From the NCBI RefSeq assembly GCF_039542035.1, contig NZ_BAABHJ010000012.1, forward strand, positions 124,001 to 188,000: a stretch of DNA of 64,000 bases, given 5' to 3'. The notes beneath the pieces were generated by a model. The model was not told where the DNA came from and ran no database searches. It saw nothing but the letters and a program-made list of their open reading frames with translations. The DNA comes from Actinoallomurus liliacearum (lineage in GTDB: Bacteria; Actinomycetota; Actinomycetes; Streptosporangiales; Streptosporangiaceae). The position numbers were made by a program, and so were the translations under genes. Below are positions 58,652 to 64,000 of the stretch, piece by piece (the stretch's first letter is position 1; every line of letters begins with the position of its first letter).

Positions 58652-60643
58652 TCAGTGCAGGCCGCTGTCGAGGGCGGTCATCAGGGGGCCGGTGTCACCG
58701 GACATCTCCCAGATCATCGCGCCGAGCAGGTTCTTGGACTTGATGTAGTCGGTCTTCTTGCCGATCGACCACGGGTCGTCGAAGGACCACCACTGGCCGT
58801 TCGCGCCCGTGTAGCAGTACGTCGCGATGGCCTGTTCGTCGTGGTAGACGGTGCAGCCCGGAACGTTCGTGGCGATGTTCTTGTATCCGCGCGTGCCCGC
58901 CTCCTCGGGGAAGTCGCCGGGCGCCGCGCCGTTCGCCGCCTGCCACTCACCGTTCTTGCCGCCGTCGGCCACCTGCTGCCAGCCCCGGCCGTAGAACGGG
59001 ATCCCGATGGTGAGTTTCCGGGTGTTCACCCCGGCGTCGGTGTAGACCTTCACGGCCGAGTCGACGCTGAAGTGGGTGGAGTAGGGATCGTCCGTGTCGA
59101 CGTACAGGTTCGCCTGGTGGCCGGTGCGGTTCGGCTCCCAGGAGTTGTCGCTGCCCGAGCCGTGGAAGTCGTACCCCTGCACGTTGGCGAAGTCCAGGGA
59201 ATTGAAGATCTTGGACAGGTCCCAGCCCGCGTTGATCTTGACCGGGTCGGCCGGGGTGAAGGCGGTCAGCAGGTATCCGCTGCCGAGGGCGTTCAGCTGG
59301 CTGCGGAACTCCGCCAGCAGCGCGGTGAGGTTCGCCTTGTCGGCGGGGTCGTAGTGGTTGCCGGGGTGGCCGTCCGGGCTGCCCGGCCACTCCCAGTCGA
59401 CGTCGATGCCGTCGAACACGCCCGCGCCGGTGCCCGACCCGCCGGTCCCGTCGGACGACACGGGCAGGTTGCCCTTGATGAACATGTCGAGGCAGGAGCT
59501 GACGAGCTTCTTGCGCCCGGCGTCGGTCTTGGCGGCGTCGGAGAAGAACTTCGAGTACGTCCATCCGCCGATCGACACGAGCACCTTCAGGTTCGGGTAC
59601 TTCGCCTTCAACTTCTTGATCTGGTTGAAGTTGCCCTTGAGTTTCTGGTCCCACGTGTCGCCGACGCCGTCGACGCTGTTGGCCGCCGATACCGAGGCGC
59701 CGTAGTCGGCGTACGCGTCACCGGCCCCGGTGCCCTGGTCGGGGTCCTCCGGGTTGGACGTCGTGCCCTTGGTCGTCTCGGCGCAGGTCAGGTTGGTCGG
59801 GTCGAGGTTCTCGAACGCGTAGTTCAGCACGGTGAGCTTGCCGGCCGCGCCGTCGGTGTCGAGGTTCTTCATCCAGAAGTTGCGGCCGTAGATGCCCCAC
59901 TGGGGGTAGTAGCCGACCTTCTGGTAGGTCCCGCCACCGCCCCCGCCGCCGGACTGCGTCGTGCCGGACACGGTGGCGCTCTTGGCGGACTCGTTCCCGG
60001 CCGCGTCCCGGGCGGTGACGGAGTAGGTGTGGCTGCTGCTCGCGGCCAGCCCACCGATCGTGGCGCTGGTCGAGGTCGTGGTGGCGACCACCGTGGACCC
60101 CTCGTAGACCCGGTAGCCCGTGACGCCGACGTTGTCGGTGGACGCCGTCCAGGAGAGGCTGATCGAACTGGACGTCGTACCGGTCACGCGCAGGCCGGTG
60201 GGCACCGTCGGCGGCGACGTGTCACCGCCACCGCCTCCTCCGCTGCCGTCGCACGGCTGCCCGTTGAGCTTGCAGTTCAGCGGCGTGGCCGACTCGGGCG
60301 CGCCGGTCCAGCCGAAGCTCGCCGACGCGCCGGGCGCGAGCGTGCCGTTGTACTCCCGGTTGGTGAAGGTGTAGTGGGTGCCGCTCTGGGTCATCAGGGC
60401 GTCCCAGTACGCGCCGACCGAGCCGCCGGCGGGCACGTCGAACTCGACCTTCCAGCCGTTGAGGGTCGTGGAACCGCCGTTGGTGATCGTGTACTTGCCC
60501 TGGTAGCCGCTGCCCCAGCCGGAGTCCTTGGTGAACGTGGCGGTCGGGGCGGTGGCCGCGTGGGCGGACGGGGTCGAATGGGGCAGGGTGAGGAGGGCCG
60601 CCGCCGCGAACGCGACGACGAGCCGGAGGATGTTCCGTCTCAA
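58652..60643 (-). CDS. Secreted GH18 chitinase with CBM2 and FnIII domains
   Basis: A 663-residue secreted chitinase. Order: signal peptide (to about residue 28, ending SAHAA), CBM2-type cellulose/chitin-binding domain (about 29-130, with KYTITNGGSTTLNGWKVEF), Gly linker, FnIII domain (about 150-235), Gly linker, and GH18 catalytic domain. The catalytic DxxDxDxE motif is complete (FDGIDVDWEWPG), with SIGGWTYSKFF as the substrate strand. I chose the TTG at 60643, with GAGGAG 5 bases upstream; the open frame extends further but through the operator. It cleaves chitin outside the cell. Confidence 0.9.
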   Translation of the reverse strand: MRRNILRLVVAFAAAALLTLPHSTPSAHAATAPTATFTKDSGWGSGYQGKYTITNGGSTTLNGWKVEFDVPAGGSVGAYWDALMTQSGTHYTFTNREYNGTLAPGASASFGWTGAPESATPLNCKLNGQPCDGSGGGGGGDTSPPTVPTGLRVTGTTSSSISLSWTASTDNVGVTGYRVYEGSTVVATTTSTSATIGGLAASSSHTYSVTARDAAGNESAKSATVSGTTQSGGGGGGGTYQKVGYYPQWGIYGRNFWMKNLDTDGAAGKLTVLNYAFENLDPTNLTCAETTKGTTSNPEDPDQGTGAGDAYADYGASVSAANSVDGVGDTWDQKLKGNFNQIKKLKAKYPNLKVLVSIGGWTYSKFFSDAAKTDAGRKKLVSSCLDMFIKGNLPVSSDGTGGSGTGAGVFDGIDVDWEWPGSPDGHPGNHYDPADKANLTALLAEFRSQLNALGSGYLLTAFTPADPVKINAGWDLSKIFNSLDFANVQGYDFHGSGSDNSWEPNRTGHQANLYVDTDDPYSTHFSVDSAVKVYTDAGVNTRKLTIGIPFYGRGWQQVADGGKNGEWQAANGAAPGDFPEEAGTRGYKNIATNVPGCTVYHDEQAIATYCYTGANGQWWSFDDPWSIGKKTDYIKSKNLLGAMIWEMSGDTGPLMTALDSGLH

Positions 60644-60684
60644 GATGGCTCCTCGGTGTGGCGGGAGGAGCACGGCGCCGTACT

Positions 60685-60711
60685 CACTGAAAAGAAACTT
60701 TCTTTTCAGTG
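60685..60711. promoter_or_regulatory. 27-bp palindromic operator of the chitinase gene
   Basis: CACTGAAAAGAAA-C-TTTCTTTTCAGTG is a perfect palindrome with 13-bp arms, 42 bp upstream of the chitinase start. The central GAAA-N-TTTC resembles carbohydrate-responsive LacI/ROK-type sites in actinomycetes. The binding protein is unknown. Confidence 0.65.
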
Positions 60712-60828
60712 CTCGGAAGCTAACCCGGTGGAGAGACGCCGTCAATGCCCGAAAAACCAGTGGTCAGCCGGGTGGTAAGGGCGGTTTTCGCCGGTAGCCG
60801 TCCCGACCTGCCCGTTACCCTCACTGGT

Positions 60829-61671
60829 ATGGGCGACGGGGACGGCTGGGTGAATTGCGACGCCGGTCATCGGCACTGGGGGCGCCACGGCGCGGCCGGT
60901 CTGCTCCTGTACCACCTGGCTCCCGAGCCCCACGTGCTCCTGCAGAAGCGCGCCCGGCTGTCCATCGGCGGCGGCACCTGGGGGATCCTCGGCGGCGCGC
61001 GGCACAGCCACGAGGACGCGATCGCCGGCGCGCTGCGCGAGGCGGGGGAGGAGAGCACGCTCGACCCGTCCGTCGTCCGGGTGCACGGCCTGATCGGCGA
61101 GCACCACGGCGGCTGGTCGTACGAAACGGTGATCGCATCCGTCGCCGAGCGGCCCGACGTCCGCCGGGCGTCGTTCGAGACCGCCGACGTCGCCTGGGTC
61201 CACGTCGATCAGGTGCCGCGCAAGAGGCTGTTCCCGGCGTTCGCCGACGGCTGGTCCCGGCTCCGCGCCGCGCTGGTCCGGCCGGTCCTCGTCGTCCACG
61301 CCGCGGCGCTCGACGGCGCGGACGGCCCCGCTCGGTGGCGCGATCGGCTGGCCGCCCTCGGCCCGATCGAGAACCTCCCCGGCACCGTCGCCGACCTGTC
61401 CTATCCCGAGGTGGTCATCGCCTCCGCGGACGCCGCCCTGCCCGCGGGGGAGGTGGACGGTACCGGCGAAGGCACTGAACGCGTGGCCGGGAACGGCGTA
61501 CGAATCCTCGTCCTCCGGGACGGTGCGCGGGATCTCACCCGGCTCGTCGCGCCGCGGGCTCCGGACGAGCACCGGGTCGTCGTCACCGACGATCCGGTGC
61601 TGCGCCGCCGTGCCGAGGAGGCGGGCGCGACGGTCGCCGACCCCCGCTGGCTCCTCGGCCTGCTCCGTTGA
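60829..61671 (+). CDS. NUDIX hydrolase fused to a degenerate PIN/NYN-like domain
   Basis: A 280-residue fusion. Residues about 1-165 form a NUDIX hydrolase with a complete box (GARHSHE, then REAGEE). Residues about 170-280 align with the small protein at 62476-62895 (RDRLAALGPIENLPG with RDRLARLGAVEGLPG; RRRAEEAGATV with RRRAEAAGASV; the ending WLLGLLR with WLLGRLP). The PIN-type DGAN start is replaced by VHAAALDGA, so this half has probably lost metal binding. I choose the ATG at 60829; an ATG at 60745 is also possible. Confidence 0.75.
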   Translation: MGDGDGWVNCDAGHRHWGRHGAAGLLLYHLAPEPHVLLQKRARLSIGGGTWGILGGARHSHEDAIAGALREAGEESTLDPSVVRVHGLIGEHHGGWSYETVIASVAERPDVRRASFETADVAWVHVDQVPRKRLFPAFADGWSRLRAALVRPVLVVHAAALDGADGPARWRDRLAALGPIENLPGTVADLSYPEVVIASADAALPAGEVDGTGEGTERVAGNGVRILVLRDGARDLTRLVAPRAPDEHRVVVTDDPVLRRRAEEAGATVADPRWLLGLLR

Positions 61672-61674
61672 GCG

Positions 61675-62397
61675 TTACCAGGGAAGCGGGCCGTTCTCGT
61701 CGAAGTAGCCGCAGGTGGGCCCGTCGTCGCCCAGCAGCGCCAGGTCGATGGCGACCTTGGCGCTCTGTTCGGGCGTGCGTACGCCCCGGTGGCCGTTGAG
61801 GTCGGTGGCGGTGTATCCGGGTTCGCAGGCGTTGACCTTGATCGCGGTGTCCCGCAGCTCCTTGCCGTACTGCACCGTCACCGCGTTGAGCGCCGACTTC
61901 GACGACGCGTACGCGAGGTAGGACGGCACCGTCGAGTCCGGAGCCGCGTGGGAGCCGATCGACGCCAGCCGGCTGGACACATTGACGATCCGCCCCGCCG
62001 GGGAACGCCTCAGCAGCGGCAGCAACGCGTGCGTCACGGCCACGACCCCGAACACGTTCGTCTCATAGACGGTCCGCATCGCCGACACGTCCGTCTCGCT
62101 CGGCGGCACGGGCACGGGGCTGTCGGTGATCCCGGCGTTGTTCACCAGGATGTCGAGCCGGCCGAAGCGCTCCTCGATCCAGCGCGCCGCCTCGGCGATC
62201 GACGACTCGTCCGTCACGTCGAGGCGCACGGAGTGGAACTCACCACCGTCGTCGTTCAGCGCGGCGACGGCCTGCTCGCCTCGTGTCCGATCACGGGCGG
62301 CCACCAGTACCGCGCAGTCGTGTCGCGCCAGCCCGCGAGCGATCTCAAAGCCGATGCCCTTGTTCGCCCCGGTCACCAGGGCCAGTTTCGATGTCAT
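61675..62397 (-). CDS. SDR family NAD(P)-dependent oxidoreductase
   Basis: A 240-residue short-chain dehydrogenase. The cofactor motif is TGANKGIGFE, with NNAG in the fourth strand and the catalytic YASSKSALN (Tyr, Lys) near residue 160. It resembles carbonyl-reductase-type SDRs. The substrate is unknown. It is convergent with the NUDIX gene (stops 4 bp apart), and its start lies 17 bp from a TetR-type palindrome. Confidence 0.85.
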   Translation of the reverse strand: MTSKLALVTGANKGIGFEIARGLARHDCAVLVAARDRTRGEQAVAALNDDGGEFHSVRLDVTDESSIAEAARWIEERFGRLDILVNNAGITDSPVPVPPSETDVSAMRTVYETNVFGVVAVTHALLPLLRRSPAGRIVNVSSRLASIGSHAAPDSTVPSYLAYASSKSALNAVTVQYGKELRDTAIKVNACEPGYTATDLNGHRGVRTPEQSAKVAIDLALLGDDGPTCGYFDENGPLPW

Positions 62398-62413
62398 GCG
62401 ATGATCAAAACTT

Positions 62414-62429
62414 TTAGAGCGCGCTCTAA
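62414..62429. promoter_or_regulatory. TetR-type palindrome upstream of the SDR gene
   Basis: TTAGAGCG-CGCTCTAA is a perfect 16-bp palindrome 17 bp upstream of the SDR start. Such sites are typical of TetR-family repressors, but no TetR gene is adjacent, so the repressor must be elsewhere. Confidence 0.55.
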
Positions 62430-62475
62430 GTCAACCCTGCCGCTTGGACCCCGGGCGGTCGGGCATGGTGGCGCT

Positions 62476-62895
62476 ATGACGGAGCAGCACTCGGGCCAGG
62501 AGCCCCGAAGGCCGGTTCTGATCGTCGACGGGGCGAATGTCGTGGGCGCCACGCCCAATGGCTGGTGGCGGGACCGCGCCGGCGCGGCCGAGCGGCTGCG
62601 CGACCGGCTCGCCCGCCTCGGCGCGGTGGAGGGACTGCCGGGAGCGGGCTCCGGCACCGCCCATCCGGAGGTCGTCCTGGTCACGGAAGGCGCCGCCCGG
62701 GGCGTGCCCAGCGTGCCCGGCGTACGCGTCGTCGAGGCGCCGGGCAGCGGCGACGACACGATCGCCCGGCTGGCCGCGCCCGAGGCGGGGGAGAACCGCA
62801 CCGTCGTCACCGCCGACCGCGAGTTGCGACGCCGCGCCGAGGCGGCGGGCGCCTCGGTCGTCGGCCCCAGCTGGCTCCTGGGCCGCCTGCCCTGA
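62476..62895 (+). CDS. Small PIN/NYN-like nuclease-domain protein
   Basis: A 139-residue protein with PRRPVLIVDGANVVG at the N-terminus, the acidic start of a PIN/NYN-like metal-dependent nuclease fold, followed by NRTVVTADRELRRRAEAAGASVVG, a second conserved acidic strand. Similar actinobacterial proteins are often labelled NTP pyrophosphohydrolase, without proof. It is paralogous to the C-terminal half of the NUDIX fusion at 60829-61671. It is divergent from the SDR gene. Confidence 0.65.
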   Translation: MTEQHSGQEPRRPVLIVDGANVVGATPNGWWRDRAGAAERLRDRLARLGAVEGLPGAGSGTAHPEVVLVTEGAARGVPSVPGVRVVEAPGSGDDTIARLAAPEAGENRTVVTADRELRRRAEAAGASVVGPSWLLGRLP

Positions 62896-62943
62896 TCCGG
62901 ACTCCATCGAGGATGTTCTCGGCTGAGGGCCGCGAGACGCGAG

Positions 62944-62973
62944 CGGGCCCCGGGACGGTCGTCCCGGGGCCCG
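62944..62973. terminator. Bidirectional terminator before pepX
   Basis: The 13-bp arms CGGGCCCCGGGAC and GTCCCGGGGCCCG have a 4-nt loop and are followed by TCTCATTT. It lies between convergent genes. Confidence 0.7.
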
Positions 62974-62986
62974 TCTCATTTGGTGA

Positions 62987-64000
62987 TCAGTGGAACTGGT
63001 GGGGCTGCTTGGGCAGTACGACGTGGGTCGGGCCGCGCCACTTCTGCTCGGTGGAGAAGGCCGAGGCCGACGGTGCGCCGCCGATGATCACGGGGAGGGT
63101 GATCTCGCTGCCGGCCAGGTCGACCGTCACGGCGGCGCCGGTGGCGTCGTCGTCCTGGGTGTCGGCGTCGGTGCCGATGAGGACGAGGGCGAGGCGGTGC
63201 CCGGCCTTGAAGCGGTAGTCCTGCGGCAGGGTGTTCCAGCGGACCGTGTAGGTCGTGCCCGGCGTGAGCGGCGACGGGTGGCTGAGGGACGTGCGGTTCT
63301 GCGCGTCGAGGTAGCCGCGGGTCACCACGTTGACGTCGGACGTCACCGTGTCCGTGACCACCTTCCGGTAGCAGGCGTCGTCGCCGGCCGTGCTCTCACC
63401 GTGGCAGTCCTCGGTGGTCAGCGTCTTGACGCCCGATCCGGCGCCCAGGTAGTTCACCCGGGTGTCGGTGCCGTAGTCGACGAGCAGCGCGCCGAGGTTC
63501 GCCGTCGGCCTGTCGAGCTTGATCTTCAGGCTGACCCGCGGCGTGCCGGACAGGCGTACGTCGGTCTTCAGCGGCGGGGTCGTGTAGGCCAGCCGGTAGG
63601 GCTTCGCGGTGGTCGGGTCGGCCACGGTGTCGGCCTCGGCCTGCTTCGTGTCGCTGTACGTCCCCGTCCCGGACCCGGTCTTGAGGCCGAGGGTGCCGTC
63701 CGCCTGGGGGCGCAGGCCGAGCTGCCGGGTGTGCGGCGCGGGCCAGTCGGACTGGGCGGCCCACTGGTCGGGCCCGACCTCGACGTCGGCGCGCGGCTGC
63801 TTCATGATGTCGTTCGGCAGCTTCCACAGCCAGTGGTCGAACCACTGGTGGAGGGTGTCCACCCAGACGTCGCGGCGGAAGTCGAACGGGTCGACGTGTC
63901 CGTACTGCGACAGCCACACCTTGCGCGGCACTCCGCGCTTCGCCAGCGCCGCCCACCAGATGGAGAACTGGCTGGGCTTGACGTTCAGGTCGTTCAGCCC
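62987..64000 (-). CDS. X-prolyl dipeptidyl-peptidase (C-terminal part)
   Basis: At least 337 residues of a large S15-family protease, running off the window end at its upstream side. The first visible residues GLNDLNVKPSQFSIWWAAL match the end of the catalytic domain, before the final His region (YGHVDPFDFRRD). The C-terminal PepX/CocE domain follows as a beta-sandwich (RVSLKIKLDRPTANLGALLVDYG). The catalytic Ser is outside the window. It is probably a secreted peptidase releasing X-Pro dipeptides. The stop is at 62987. Confidence 0.85.
   Translation of the reverse strand, partial: GLNDLNVKPSQFSIWWAALAKRGVPRKVWLSQYGHVDPFDFRRDVWVDTLHQWFDHWLWKLPNDIMKQPRADVEVGPDQWAAQSDWPAPHTRQLGLRPQADGTLGLKTGSGTGTYSDTKQAEADTVADPTTAKPYRLAYTTPPLKTDVRLSGTPRVSLKIKLDRPTANLGALLVDYGTDTRVNYLGAGSGVKTLTTEDCHGESTAGDDACYRKVVTDTVTSDVNVVTRGYLDAQNRTSLSHPSPLTPGTTYTVRWNTLPQDYRFKAGHRLALVLIGTDADTQDDDATGAAVTVDLAGSEITLPVIIGGAPSASAFSTEQKWRGPTHVVLPKQPHQFH

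Noticed and set aside
57965..60778. A 937-codon open frame antisense to SppA and the chitinase
   Set aside because: It mirrors the codon structure of the two real genes and has no recognisable domain or start signal.
1..64000. CRISPR array, rRNA or tRNA genes, replication origin
   Set aside because: No regularly spaced identical repeats, no conserved rRNA segments and no cloverleaf signature were seen on either strand. The only short tandem repeats are the 27-nt and 42-bp units described.

Overview
The window comes from a high-GC actinomycete chromosome. The evidence is very GC-rich third codon positions, frequent GTG/TTG starts, an egtABCD ergothioneine operon, a SapB/RamS-type class III lanthipeptide locus, a DUF397 protein, an X-prolyl dipeptidyl peptidase and a GH18 chitinase with CBM2 and FnIII modules. 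The style fits a Streptosporangiales/Thermomonosporaceae-like mycelial bacterium; the genus cannot be named from sequence alone. No rRNA, tRNA or CRISPR array was seen.

Layout. 0-14 kb: RidA, an S51-type peptidase, a TauE permease, an AraC/MBL pair, two DHA2 efflux pumps each with a TetR regulator, a rhomboid-like protein and a membrane-anchored sigma-like protein. 12.5-18.4 kb: a thiol dioxygenase-like gene and an amidohydrolase diverge from egtA-egtB-egtC-egtD across a promoter carrying four CTGAACCG-type elements. 18.35-19.45 kb: a tandem array of leader, small ORF and terminator cassettes. 19.7-26.2 kb: a LacI regulator, an unusual histidine ammonia-lyase (HAL) family protein with no Ala-Ser-Gly MIO triad, a four-gene OpuC/ProX-type betaine ABC transporter and an AraC regulator. 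27.3-30.1 kb: a class A beta-lactamase divergent from a LysR regulator and a penicillin-recognising BlaB-like protein. 30-37 kb: an MFS/SnoaL/TetR unit, RtcB with a structured leader, an unknown gene and an M20 hydrolase. 37-45.7 kb: an IclR regulator and the histidine utilisation genes hutH, hutU, an AllC-like amidohydrolase, hutF and hutI. 46-52.8 kb: the ram-type lanthipeptide locus, with a 37-residue precursor gene (50135-50248). 53-56.3 kb: an accessory island with a DUF397 remnant, a stand-alone TnpB and a low-GC DUF6082 gene between duplicated ends. 56.3-64 kb: flavin reductase, SppA, chitinase, a NUDIX fusion, an SDR, a PIN-like protein and a partial PepX.

How the genes may work together. 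The most interesting theme is ergothioneine and histidine metabolism. The window makes ergothioneine (egtABCD), and 2.3 kb beyond egtD it carries a MIO-less HAL homologue facing a quaternary-amine ABC importer. Downstream lies a complete-looking urocanate pathway. My hypothesis is that the MIO-less lyase removes trimethylamine from ergothioneine or hercynine, which are betaines, rather than ammonia from histidine, and that the importer takes up that betaine. A second theme is the ram locus, where an atypical response regulator, a twin-ring precursor, a LanKC synthetase and a heterodimeric exporter would make a surface-active morphogenetic peptide.
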